A stretch of DNA of 64,000 bases from Hybos culiciformis (lineage: Eukaryota > Arthropoda > Insecta > Diptera > Hybotidae): contig OZ023273.1 in NCBI GenBank assembly GCA_964007475.1, forward strand, positions 42,657,525 to 42,721,524, given 5' to 3'. Under the pieces are notes generated by a model, which was not told the origin of the DNA, did not search any database, and worked only from the letters and a program-made list of their open reading frames with translations. The translations under genes and the position numbers were made by a program. Below are positions 38,045 through 50,140 of this stretch, one piece after another; the stretch's first letter is position 1, and each line of letters opens with the position of its first letter.

Positions 38045-39848
38045 CTGTGAATTTAAAATTAAACAAATTAATCATAAATCAAATTATAGGGTAAGTACAT
38101 ATTGTAAAAGAAAAATGACATTGGTAAATATATTAGTTAATTGCTGTAAGCACATAATATTATAAATTATTCTTTAAAATTTATTCATCATTAAATTCAT
38201 TCGTAGAATGATTCTAAATTAACTTCTTCCTTAAATACCGTATATTCAATAATTCATTCTAAAATGTCACTTTTCTTGTATCAAATTATATCATAAATAA
38301 ATAATTTTTAATACCGAGAAGTTTCAACTGAGTTTTCGAATCTTAAAAACATAATTTTTTTTAATTGATAAAATTTAGAATTGACTTTGATAATTCATCC
38401 GGATTATCTAAGTGAATATTATGGCCAGAATCAATATAATCTAATTCAGCACTGGGAAATAAATCTTTAATAACATCAAATTTAAAGGGACTGCAATTAG
38501 ATAATTTATTTTTATAATAAACTTAGACATTCTGTTTCACTTGATAATATTTTAAATTTGAAATGAATTTAATCTATCAGCTAATATGAAGGTTGGGGCA
38601 TTAAAAAAGTTTTCTTACAGAAAATTACTTAAATTTAAAATTCTTTAACTGCCGAATGTTCTATAATTTCCATCTTAAAATTTAAACTATATAGGTATAT
38701 TATAATTAAGCTTCTCACATTATATACTTTAAACTTACTCAATAAAATTTGAATGAGAACCACCGATAAACAGCGTAGGACCATTGTATATTTTTTCATT
38801 TATAAGCTCTTCTGAAAAATAAGCGAAATTTTTAAAATTGTCATGGAGAGCTTTCAAATTGAGAGTCCATTGGAATCTTAAATAAAAATATATAATATAA
38901 TGTCTTTACTACACAGTCTACTTCTAAAATTAATTACCCATTTTCAGTTTTTTTTAAATTTAACATTAGAAAGTCTATTGTTCCCTGATCTCCAGCAGCT
39001 TTTTTTAATTGTTTTTCTACCAATTTTCTGGCTTGAGCCAGTTGAGTACCATCAGGTACGTGAATACTTCTCATAGCTGAAAAAATGCTATCCATACGAT
39101 TAAAATCTCTGGGCATATTTATAGGAGATATGTCGACTACAATGGCTCGATCGGCTAAATTTGGCTAGAAAATGTAAAATTTTTAATAAATTGGAAATAG
39201 GACTTCAATAGTTATTTTTATAGATTATCAAAAATTGCTAGTATGCGAATGCGAGAAGAGAAATATATCCATTTAGCGATTAAAAAAATATATACATACA
39301 TATTTTAAAATGAAGTGCATAATTGCTCGGCCCCCCATTGAATGGCCCATGACACAACATTTTGCAATATTATGTTCTTTCAAGAAAAAAGCAATGTCCT
39401 CAGATAAATGTTCATACGAATGCTCTCGGGTATGTGGACTTTCACCGTGATTTCTTGCATCCAGTGCTATTATCTAAAAATGAAATAATATAATTTTTTG
39501 TATTTGTATTGAAATGTAATCCAGTTAGAATATACATGTGTATGACAACAATTAAAGTTGTTTTTTTTTTTTTTTTCAAATTTTAGAAGTAGAGATTTTA
39601 CTCACCTTACGATTTGGAACAAGTTTCTGTAATAATCCTCTACTTACTCCACGCCAGTTTTGTTTACTACCAAACAAACCGTGCATTATAAGCAACGGAG
39701 GGGCTCCACTTTCTTTATCTGTAGTGCTATATAAATTGTAAGCCATTGAAATTGGCTTAACATTAGAACTCGAACTAAAATTCACATATTTTTTTATTTG
39801 CTTTAAATTACACTTTGATAATCGAATAAATATTGGATTTATGGACAT
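37912..39848 (-). CDS. Abhd11: ABHD11/YbfF-family alpha/beta hydrolase, alternative last exons
   Basis: Spliced gene with exons 39606-39848, 39300-39473, 38938-39164, 38739-38876, then either 38361-38490 (303 aa) or 37912-38044 (304 aa). All junctions are GT-AG and phases agree (0, 0, 2, 2). The ATG is in an AAAATG context. Residues 1-30 are basic and Ser-rich, like a mitochondrial presequence; ABHD11 is mitochondrial in animals. The hydrolase fold shows HGLFGS (56-61, oxyanion region), DARNHGESPH after exon 2 begins, the nucleophile elbow GHSMGG with Ser126, VVDISP with Asp150, and a GHxxH motif with His284 in either last exon. The Ser-to-Asp spacing of 24 equals that of bacterial YbfF (Ser89/Asp113, from memory), which supports Asp150 as the acid. 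Length matches the family (about 300). It acts as an esterase or lipase-type hydrolase, substrate unknown. Assignment is confident; isoform use is inferred. Confidence 0.93.
38180..38185 (-). terminator. Candidate poly(A) signal for the exon-5a transcript
   Basis: AATAAA on the minus strand, about 175 bases after the 5a stop and upstream of the 5b acceptor in transcript order. Confidence 0.4.
38361..38490 (-). CDS. Abhd11: Abhd11 proximal last exon (5a)
   Basis: The acceptor CTAATTGCAG precedes 130 coding bases. Joined to the GA left by exon 4 (donor GTAAGT), it reads Asp-Pro-FKFDVIKDLFPSAELDY, then DSGHNIHLDNP, and ends NFIN-stop. It carries the catalytic His284 in GHNIH. An AATAAA hexamer on the minus strand at 38180-38185, before the distal exon would be transcribed out, could end this transcript. 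It has the same length pattern up to His284 as the distal exon, but only about 30% amino-acid identity, so the duplication is old. Confidence 0.85.
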
Positions 39849-42073
39849 TTTATTTTCTTAATTCTAAAAATAAATAAAAAAAGTGAATTTTTACTTTTCA
39901 AAGCTACATAAAGTTTTAATGTTTTTATTTATTTTTATATTTTTTGATAGACAACAAAAAACATATGATTCTTGATTTTAAAAAAGTATAGAGAATCTAA
40001 TAAAAGCCTTTACTTATTTTTTGGCGACTATCAAAGTATTAAATTTTTTTTGTTTGACATACATTTCGCAAAAAAATTGAAAATATTACATCGCTAATCA
40101 CTAGGTATTGACTGATAATCGTTCATAAATTCTAAGTAGATATTAAAGTTAAAATAACAATTTTAGATACTTGATATTTAATTATTAGACGTAAAAGATT
40201 TTTTTGAAGTTCGTAGTTTATTGAAAGACTGGTATATTAAATTTTATTCACCTAGATCACATACATTATATTAATTATGCTTTGCAAATCCAGTGCAATG
40301 AACATAAGGTAGATATAACTAAAAGATTTTATATATAATTATTTTATTTGGCGCAGCGCAGTCGGTTAGATGTAAAAATTTAAATACTTTAATATTTTTA
40401 TCATAATATAATGTATTAAATGTACAACTAGCCATCTATATATTGGACGAAAAAATTGTAGCATAAGTATCATAGATCGGTAGCATGAGCGCCACGGTTA
40501 AACTCGAAATTACATAGATTAAATAATACTTTATAGATTTTAAATTGAAAAAAACACAACCCATAAAAGCAAAGTTTTTTGTGCAAATCCTTTCTATCGG
40601 ACGCCTCGGTTTTTTATTACTATTTTAAGATCTGTTCACATTCAAATTAATCATTTATTTCATTTGAGATATAAGGAAAATCGTTTCATCTTAATTTCTA
40701 ATTTTACTCTTTTGTTTCAGAAATTCTATTTCAGTTTTTATTTCACAAAAAAATTCGATGAATCCCCTGAGCAAAAGCATTTAACGACCTCTACGCTCCT
40801 CCACTTCTTTCGTCATTCGATAGAGCTGAAATGCATTATGCCTTCGAAATGTTTTATGTGCAAAAATACAAAAATAATTTTAAACGAGTACGAGTTCAGT
40901 GAACATTTTGATGTAAATTATATTTATAAACTCAAATAATTTTTGATCATTGTTGTGATATAAAATTGAAAAAATATTTTTGAAAAGACATAAAAATATA
41001 AAAAAAATTCTATAATGAACAGTTCTCGGAAAGATAAAGAAAAACATTAGGATAATTTTTTTATGTACAAAAATCTTTAAACAAACAAAAGTAATACTAA
41101 GAAATACCTTTTGATTTTTATATTTCTAATAAAAACTTATCGCTTTTTCTATTTTCAAATAAAAGCCAGAACAATATTTTTTTTAGCCTTAGTAATGTTA
41201 TCTTATCTTTAGTAATAATATTTAACTGTATTTGAAAAGTGAATCTATTGTAAATACCTCTTAAATTCTAACTGAAATTACACGAGCACATATTAACACA
41301 CCTAAATATTTTCTACACTATTTTACGACAAATATTCGTATACAAAGCTAGGAATATAAAGTTTAATATGTATATGGTTTTTATTCATAGTTGTATATTT
41401 TTTGAATTAATTATCTTATTATGCTGCTGCAGTCTTTCATGTTTTTTTTCTTCGCAAAAAAATGTAATTTTTTTATTTGTGTAACAAAATTTTAAAATTT
41501 GAAAAATAAAATTGCAATATAAAAAAATATCTCTTTTTATTTATGTGAATAAATTTGCTGAAATAAATTATTCCTTTAACTTAATTTCTCACATATAATA
41601 TTAACCCCAACCAGCTGATATGCTTTATACATCAACATTATATAAATGTAATACATACAGATTTTTTTAGCTCATAGTTTATTTTTTATTTATACAATAC
41701 ATTTATGCAGTATCTCATAAAAACTTAGAATGCACGAATAATTTCTAAAATAAATAATGTCAAACTTGTTATCAGCGAGTATTAAAAAAGTAGGTCATTT
41801 TAAGAAATATTTATGAACATGAAAGAATGGTGTTATAAAAACGCTGTTGTAATCATCCAAAAATCAAAAGAATACATTTTTACACAAACTTAGTGTAATG
41901 TTTATAACGATATAATTTTCAAGAAAATTAAATTTAATATTATGTACGAGTATTTATCATCTTTCATCTGTATTTTGTGTATGATAAATCACAGATCACA
42001 GTGCAAAGACTATATAAATAATTTGAAAGCGAAACAGAAAAAGATTACAACCTCTTTTTTATAATATTTTCAG
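39849..42073. other. Sequence upstream of Abhd11
   Basis: Immediately upstream of the Abhd11 ATG the minus strand has a pyrimidine-rich TTATTTTTAG (AG at 39864-39865), a possible 5' UTR splice acceptor. No TATA or initiator element can be assigned. Beyond it I see no gene. A 91-codon plus-strand frame at 40664-40939 contains CFMC but no complete zinc-binding pattern. Confidence 0.4.
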
Positions 42074-42135
42074 ATCAAGACGCTGGTGGTGGAAGATCAA
42101 GGAAAATATTATTTAATAAAATTAAAAACCTTTAA
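42074..42135 (+). other. Possible orphan terminal exon
   Basis: A consensus acceptor (TTTTTTATAATATTTTCAG) is followed by a locally GC-rich stretch that in one frame reads QDAGGGRSRKILFNKIKNL-stop. It stands out against the AT-rich flanks, but no upstream exon was found, so it remains a candidate only. Confidence 0.15.
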
Positions 42136-45100
42136 ATAATTGTTACAAAGATTCTTCGGAAAATCCAGTATTTATGATTAATTGATTACTTATATTCTCA
42201 TAAGTTTCGACAGTAATTTATTGCAAAAACTGAACTTGGTTATTATTATAAACCGTTTCAAAATACATTGTTTAAGGTTTTTATATTTAAAAAATAAATA
42301 AATAAATATATAAATTTAATAATTATACAAATTAAAAATCATTTTTATCTGATATTAATAAAAATAGTATTCTAACCCTTTTCTATTCTATGAATGCTAA
42401 TGTACAAACAAATTGACTTGTGATTATGATATAAAGCGAACGTATACTACAGCCGACGTGGAACTGAAAATAGACATTACATAATTTTTTTTTTTCCTCA
42501 CTGAAATAAATGAAAAATTAATCCATTATCATTTTCTTTTATTTAAATGTCGTCGTACAACTGCAGACGTAATGTGTTCACTTCATAGTGATTTTATTTT
42601 TCATTATTAGCATTTTAATTACAGCTGTTTTTGAAATAATTTATAATAATAAACATTAAAAAATTGTTCTGATTATACAATTGATTTTCTTTTTTCATGC
42701 ACATACAGTTTGAAAATGAAAATCATGCCTATTTATTATTACTGTATATTTCATAGACGCACTAATGTTTTATAATAAAAGTATAGATACATAATAATCG
42801 GATTATATCTTTATTTTACACATAACATATATGTATATTTTACATATAAATGTAAATTATTTGCTATCATGTCATAAAATAAAATTTCTGTTATTATAAA
42901 TGAAACTCATTTTACTGAAGTTACTTAAAGTAATTTTTAATACAAACACTAATCTTACCACTTTAAAAAAATAAGGTGCGAATTATATTAATATCATCCT
43001 CTCGTCTTAACCAAGTATACCTTTGAATTTTCTGCAGGAATTAATCTTTGAATGAAAATTCATAAAAATGATATTGCATAATGATAAGGAATAATTTTTA
43101 TATCATTTAATGGACACATATTTTTGAATTATTATATATTGAATGTATAATAATAATATATATACGAAATATTGAAACCTTTGAGTATTAGCTTTATTTA
43201 TTGTTAAAAATATTTTATCTTAAAATCCAAAAGTTTCCATTGAAGTAAATGTATTCCTGACAGCCTGACACATTACTTTTGTTTTTTAATGTTAATGTTT
43301 TACACCATCTGTTATTATTAATACATTTTAAAGTCAAATCTAAGTAGTCGTTAAAGAAATATATCTCTTATAAATTTATATGTATTCCAACTTTAACAAA
43401 GTACTCAGATTCACATTTTGTTACAAAATTGAAATTCAAAGTTTGGTTGATTTAAAATATACGATCTAAGAAGAAACGAAAATATCAATTTTTCTGGTAT
43501 GGCTACTAATTTCAATAAGTTACTAAACATATATATAAACGTATGTGTTTTTCAAAATGTATCTACAAGTGCTTTAGAAATTCTTCTTTTTTTTCCTAAA
43601 ATTTGCTGCATATTTTATCAAATTTAAAAGCTAATAATAACATTACGAAAATATATTCTGAGATTCTGTTATTATTCACATCAACATCTTTTTACATAAT
43701 GATAATAAAACGTCCTTTTCAAAAGTATATGTTAAACTTCCAGCGTATAAACATTATTAAAACTATACAATAATAGTATTAAAAAAAATATTAATTAAGA
43801 AGTTTGTAATGAAGTTTATTATTATTATTTTTGGAAAAATGAGCTAGTTGCATAAGTACCGGCAGCGAAAAAAATTAATTCTTACGAGTAGAAAGAAAAT
43901 ACAAACATTCAAAGTTTTTTATGTTGAAAATAAGTTTTCTTTGAGGTCATGTGGTATTTTTTAATATTTATTTTTCTTTTTCGGTTTTGGAATCATTTCT
44001 AAATTTCGTCAGTTATTCTTTTTGGTTTTTTTATTTTTTATTTTTGGTTCTTTACACAGTTGTTCTTAAATATGTTGTGAAGTATCAAAACAAATGTGTA
44101 CATAAAATACAACTAAAAGTAAAAAAGCACTTAATAATAATAATGCTTAAAAGTTAAAACAAAAGTAAAATTACATTTTAAACTTTAAATTTTAATCTAA
44201 ACAAAACATAACAAATTTTTGATAAATTTGTGTACCTTCAAATAGAATATGTACAATAATGTTCTTTAAAAAATTTAAAATTCTTAACGAATCAACGCAA
44301 CGAGAGTGCTCAGGGCTGGACTTGCTGAAGTTAATTAAGTAAATTTGACAGCATTAAAAAATGAATTAAATACTGTTATCATTAATTAAATTTTTATGAA
44401 GCCTAAAAAAACGGCGAACTCTATTAGTGAATTAATACAATTAAATTGATTTTGTATTTTATAGGTCGTATTCCTTTAAAAAACCAAATATTAAAATACA
44501 TATAGAATTAATGAAAATATTGAAAAATTCATGAAAAAGAAGATTTAACCACCGCTGACTCTGTTCATTCCGACATAAGGATATACCAGACAAATATCAG
44601 TTTATTATTCTGCTATTGATTCCCGATACTTATGACTTGCATTCATCGAATAAACTAAGTAAAGTAGCTAAATTAAATATTTTAAAATTCAAATTTAATT
44701 ATTAAAAAATGTGTTTTTGAAGTAAAATTTTTAATGAAATAAAAATAAAACCACACATAAACTATAGTTATGTTTTAAAACTTTCAAATAATGTAAAATT
44801 CTTTTTTGTAAATAAATTACTTTTCATTGGCAGCATAGCAATGGTACTTAATATCTACTTAAAAAGTTTTACTGCATAAACGTGTATTTCAGAAGCATGA
44901 GAATAAAAATAACATAAAAAAAATTATATAGATTTTTAAAAGTTAAGAAGTTAAAAGTAAACTGTTTATGTAAGAGAAGCTTACATTTTTTTGTTCAAAG
45001 TTAATGCTATTTTATATATTTAACTGCCTCCCACTGTACTTGCGAAATTAAAAGGTATAATTAGAATTTTGTTAAATTTTGAAATAAATTTTTTTTTTAA

Positions 45101-45583
45101 GTCTGAAAAATAAATAATGATTGTTAGGCAGTTTGAATGAGTTCTATTAGTGACGAATTCACGATACTTACAAATTTTAAAGAAGAACACTCATTTCCAA
45201 GAAAATGTATCTTATTTATTTCTCTAATTTTACAAAAATAATTTTCAATCCTAACAACAGTAACAAGTACTTTGGACATTTATTTTAATGATATTATAAC
45301 GTTTTGTTTTGGAAAATATATTTAAATAAAAAATTTTAAGTTATCGAAAATTACAATGACAGAGTGCCTGATAGCGGTTAAAAATAAACCAATACAGTCA
45401 AATTACACAAAAGAGAAAAAAAAATCATACTAACTTCATAAGTTGTAAGATTTTATTGAATTTTTTCCCAAATTTTTATATTTTGAAGAAGAATTATCAG
45501 AAAAAAAAATTAAAGTTTGTTGCCAAAGTTATTAAATTACTTTGCCAGAATATTTAATGTTTTGCTTCTGCTCAAGACTACGT
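42136..45583. other. AT-rich intergenic sequence
   Basis: No gene was recognised. A slightly richer patch at 44285-44330 has no readable frame. Confidence 0.5.
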
Positions 45584-45586
45584 TTA

Positions 45587-45709
45587 TGTAATGTCTGATA
45601 TAATATCTGGATAATATAGAGTGCCTTCTATAGTGTCTTCTGTAATAGTGGCAACTACAGTCTTTTTAACAGCGAATGCTAAATATTGACGTATGAAACT
45701 AAGAAGAGT
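45587..45709 (-). other. Short protein-like open frame
   Basis: A 41-codon minus-strand frame between stops reads LLSFIRQYLAFAVKKTVV, then ATITEDTIEGTLYYPDIISD. The composition is protein-like and an AG acceptor (CTTCTTAG) precedes the FIRQ segment. No family is recognised, and frames of this size occur by chance. Confidence 0.15.
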
Positions 45710-45856
45710 TCAATTTTCTTATATGATGAGGAACATTATGAATATTGTGATAAGTTTTGCAGAGTTTTCATTAATATTGAATTAATTTAATATGATTTCA
45801 AAATTTTCTCTTCACAAATTTAAATTTACTGATATATTTTTTTTTCTTTCTTTCAG

Positions 45857-45909
45857 AAACTGAAAATAATTTAATTCTTAATAAAGATAGACGGCTAATG
45901 GTGATATGA
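45857..45909 (+). other. Possible orphan terminal exon
   Basis: A very strong acceptor (TTTTTTTTCTTTCTTTCAG) is followed by TENNLILNKDRRLMVI-stop in one frame. No partner exon was identified. It could equally be a decoy splice site. Confidence 0.15.
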
Positions 45910-47599
45910 TCATTAAAAATTAAAAAAAATTCATATCAAGTAAAGGTAGGTTTATATTATATGGTAAAATTTTAGCATCTTTCTTTATGTTACATCAAGT
46001 AAATCACTTTACAAATTTGTGACAATGCTTCTTTTTAATTTTTAATAACTTGCGAAATTGGCAAAATCCAAAACTTTTCAAAAAATTTACAATTTTAAAA
46101 TGTAAGTTTTGAATTATCCGCCTTAAAAGAAGCTATGAAAACATAGATGTAGATATGAAGCGCTAATGTTCAGTGCTTCAAAATGAATTAAAACTAAAAT
46201 TAACAATTATTGTTATGCGCCAATTATAATTATCCGCGCTGGAACTAAAAAAATATATTTTCATCTGATAAGCAATAGACCCCATTGCGATGGACCATTT
46301 ATATAATTTTTTCATGCAAAAAACTTCGTATCAAGCTAAATATAAAAAATAAAGTACCTAACTGAAATTTCTTTTTAAATAAAGTTAAAAAAAAAATTAT
46401 TTATGTATACGTCGTAGGTATATTTATTTACATTTTTTGTATATTAAGTTAAAGTTTAAGGCTATATACACTCTTCTCTTGATGAGTTTATTAACTTTGC
46501 CAGTAATATATGATGACCTTTGCAGATGTTTAAAACATAAAAATTATAATTACAAAGTAAAAGAAAGAAAAATCAGAAAAGAATCTTTTCACGTATAAAT
46601 TTTCATTAAAAACTACAGCCAAAGGTTTTATTTTTGATTCTTTTTATGTAAACAGTATTACAACCAAACGAAAAACATTCATACCTATTTTGTATCTAAC
46701 TCTTAATAGTACGACATACTTTCTATAAAAATTATTGATCTTTTAAATAAATATTTGAGAGTTTAAATTTTTCTTCAAAATTTTGGTTTGTAATTTCTTG
46801 CTTGCGTATTGTTAGCATAAGGTAAAAAAATTCTCCTTGTAATGAATTAAGTACAACTATATTACAAAAAAAAAGATTTTCAATCGAAAGTTCAAGCACA
46901 TTCAACATCAAGCAAATTAAGGGGTCTATGTGTATTTTGTTTGATTACTTAAATTTAATTTCATAAATCTTGCTAATTCGAAACCTAAACATAAAGCACC
47001 ACAAAAGTTAAACCTAGCTTGCACATGTAGATTACCTTTGGTAAATATTTTACGTTATTCAATATTGACTGTTTTCTTTATCTTAATAAAATTATAAACA
47101 TATAACTAATTGCACTAAAAGAATTATCGTGCATCATTGGTACAAATACACAACACTGAAAAATACCTAATATCCTGTTATACGGTTGAATATTTAATTA
47201 TTTAATTCATTTCGTACGTTTTTTATTTACATTAACTTTTTTTTTTTAATTTCTAAAAATGTAAGTATTAAAAACACCACATAAAATTCACAATTTTACA
47301 ATTTATAGCATTCTCACCCATTATCAAATTGATATAAAATATTAAGTTAAAAAAAAATAAATAAATAGGAAAATGTTCAAAAAAAATTCAACACTTCGAT
47401 TAAATTTCCAGCAACCAGTCTTATATTATGTCTACATTACACTTTAAGGTTATATAAATAAAAAAGGATACAATGTACCTACATACATGATCCAATGAAA
47501 ATACGCAGGCCATAGCGTTGAAAATTATTGAAGCATTGATGTAGAATTTAATTTAAATGTTATCTTAATTGTTTTTTTACAACGTTTTTATCAACTCAC
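45910..47599. other. AT-rich intergenic sequence
   Basis: No gene was recognised. Confidence 0.55.
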
Positions 47600-48115
47600 A
47601 TTCTTGTCTGTTTGTCTGTCCACGAAATTTTGTAATCAAATTTTAGACCACTTTCCGACAAGCTACAGCTCCGAAACTTTGAATATAGTTCTGAACCCGA
47701 TGACAATACAATATTCTACCACTTTAATCATGATTTGAAAAATTTCTTGTCTGTTTGTCTGCCCGCGAAATTTTGCAATCAAATTTTCACAACCAAAAGT
47801 TTGTCCGATTTCATTCAAATTTAGTACATAAAAAGAAGAAATGATTGAACACACGAATTTCGTAACAAAAAATTTATTGGCCTCCTACCCAGCGACGTCC
47901 TATGGGGAGGATTTCAAAAGTACGATTTTATTCAAATTCGGTACATAAAAAGAAGAAATGATTTAACACACAAATTTTGTAACAAAAAAATTATTGGCCT
48001 CCTTACCTTCCTTGGAGAGGACTTCAAAACTTCGTCCGATTTTATTCAAATTTTGTACCTACAAAGAGGACATAATTAAACACACAAATTTCGTAATTTT
48101 GACAATCAAATTTTA
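47600..48115. repeat. Degenerate tandem repeats of about 115 and 143 bp
   Basis: Two copies of a unit starting CTTGTCTGTTTGTCTG lie 143 bp apart (47603 and 47746). Three copies of a unit containing TACATAAAAAGAAGAAATGA, a TTATTGGCCTCCT block and a TCCGATTT(T/C)ATTCAAATTT block follow, spaced 117 and 114 bp. The GTCTGT-rich opening resembles common insect dispersed repeats. The 63-codon frame at 47663-47854 is inside this repeat and is not a gene. Confidence 0.8.
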
Positions 48116-48165
48116 CAAGAAAAATTCTGCTTTGTTTCAGCTTCAAAACTAAAAAGTAGAAAATA

Positions 48166-48624
48166 AATATTAAATCATAAAAAATACCTTTTATAAAAAA
48201 CAACGTTTTTCTTGCGCACTAAAAAGTATAAATTAATTTTACTATGAGTTTCATTTTGGTAACAGACTTTATAACTTTTCTCCGGCTCATTCAGAGGATT
48301 GTGGACACACATACTTGAAACTGATTACAACAGTCTATAACTAGAAACGTGGGGCATATTTTTGAGGTAATACTGTAAATGTGTTGTAAACAGTCTATAA
48401 CTAGAAACGTGGGGAAATGTAATACTGTAAATGTGTTGTAAAAATGTGCCCCACGTTTCTAGTTATAGACTGTTGTAATCAGTTTCAAGTATGTGTGTCC
48501 ACAATCCTCTGAATGAGCCGGAAAAAAGTTATAAAGTCTGTTACCAGTAAAATTAATTTATACTTTTTAGTGCGCAAGAAAAACGTTGTTTTTTATAAAA
48601 GGTATTTTTTATGATTTAATATTT
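48166..48624. repeat. Long near-perfect inverted repeat (hairpin)
   Basis: The left arm (48166 to about 48363) and right arm (about 48441-48624) are almost exact reverse complements, differing by one indel of about 14 bases (the left arm has the extra ATGAGTTTCATTTT) and a few substitutions. Arms are about 185-195 bp around a loop of about 77 bases. The loop repeats two blocks: CAGTCTATAACTAGAAACGT at 48331 and 48391, and TAATACTGTAAATGTGTTGT at 48368 and about 48420. If transcribed it would form a long double-stranded RNA. It may be a foldback element or a recent palindrome. No gene lies within. Confidence 0.95.
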
Positions 48625-48702
48625 TTATAATGAATCTGGAACATTATGAAATTTAATATAAGGAGAATACTGTTGTTTTAAATTGCAATAAAAATAAAGT
48701 AA

Positions 48703-48706
<4 letters not shown>

Positions 48707-48754
<48 letters not shown>
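48707..48754. repeat. (AT)24 microsatellite
   Basis: An uninterrupted AT dinucleotide run of 48 bases. Confidence 0.97.
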
Positions 48755-48756
<2 letters not shown>

Positions 48757-50140
48757 TTCCTCATATCTACTTTTGTTTCATTAATTATACTTCCTATATA
48801 CGTTAAAGCTTCTTATTTTGGTCCTGGCAATATTTAAACTTCATTCTTCAGCTTAAACGAAGAGAGCAAAATAGTAAACCAAAGGTCCAAATCGTCGTAT
48901 TGATTTAAAGTGGGATTGACAAACGGGCGAGCGGGTACAGCATAGATAAGATATAGTAATAGATGGCCCACTCAAAAGATTTACTACAGCGCCTGATGGA
49001 TTTGTGGAGGGAAGGTGAACTAAAAAAATAAAATTTTTGTAGGTGGCAGTATTTCTAATATTTCAAATAAAATTATTAAAATTCAAATTTGCAGGAAAAA
49101 AAGAAGATTATGAATAAAAGATAAATTTATTTTTATAGCAATTTTTTTATTTTCTTAATTTTTTTAGTTTTTATAAAATGTTTTCTGAAATATATTATTG
49201 CATTTTTTTTCTATTTGATCACTTATATAATTCTAACATTTTCACTTAAAATTCTATTTATTTTATTGCAATAATTATTAATTAATAAATTAAATGTATA
49301 ATCTTAAATTAACTTAAATTCCAATAAATCCAACTTTGTTTTTGTTTTTGTTTTTTTTTAAATAAAATCCACAATTAAAATTCAAATATGTACATTCAAC
49401 TTTTATTCAGTTTCTTTTTTTCTTAAATAATATCTTCTATTACTTTTATAATAATTTAGTCTGTTTTCTAAAATAAGTTCAAAATTTAACTTCAATTAAA
49501 ATTGTTTTTCAAAAATCCAGTTTATAATTTTTTTTAATAAAATTCAAATTATTTTTTTCTCAAAATTAATCACCTACACGTCTAAATGCTTTTATTTCAA
49601 AAAAATGAATAAATAAGAAAAAAAGCTCAGCCGGCTGGGTTGACAATAAAACAAAACGTAAACAAACAAGAGCGCCGCATGTGGTTGAAAGGTGAAACAC
49701 ATTAAGAAACTGAAATTAATTTTGTTCTAAGTGAACCTACCATGGGGTACAGTTATTCAACATATATTGAAGAAAGACGATCCGATTTTTTCAGTTGCAA
49801 TACAAAAACAAACTAAAAATTCTTATCCAACGACGAATTTTTTTTTTTGACTTTCATCTATGTACAATAAATTACACATTTACTTTCACAACATTGCGTC
49901 GCCCCAAAATTATTTTGTTGTATATCCCGAAAACCTAGTTTTGGGAAATCGACTTTAAAGTTTGAATGTAAATAAAAAAAATTGGCCGAAAAACATATAC
50001 TTTTTTTTTCTTTTTGGTGAAAGCTAAAACCTTAAACTACATTTTAAGATCGAAAAAAGAAGTCCTTTAGAGTTCCAATTCCGAGCTACCCCAACTTTTA
50101 TTCAAAAATATCTTGCCGTAAGCGCCACTATTGCATGCGT
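48755..50140. other. Intergenic sequence
   Basis: No gene is supported. Slightly GC-richer patches at 48880-49020 and 49630-49760 (with the palindrome CAGCCGGCTG) look like decayed repeats without definable ends. Confidence 0.45.

Noticed and set aside
40350..40373. GGCGCAGCGCAGTCGGTTAG, resembling a tRNA A-box
   Set aside because: No B-box follows at the correct distance and no cloverleaf can be drawn.
40664..40939. 91-codon frame with CFMC
   Set aside because: Only one CxxC and no matching His/Cys pair for a THAP or C2H2 finger.
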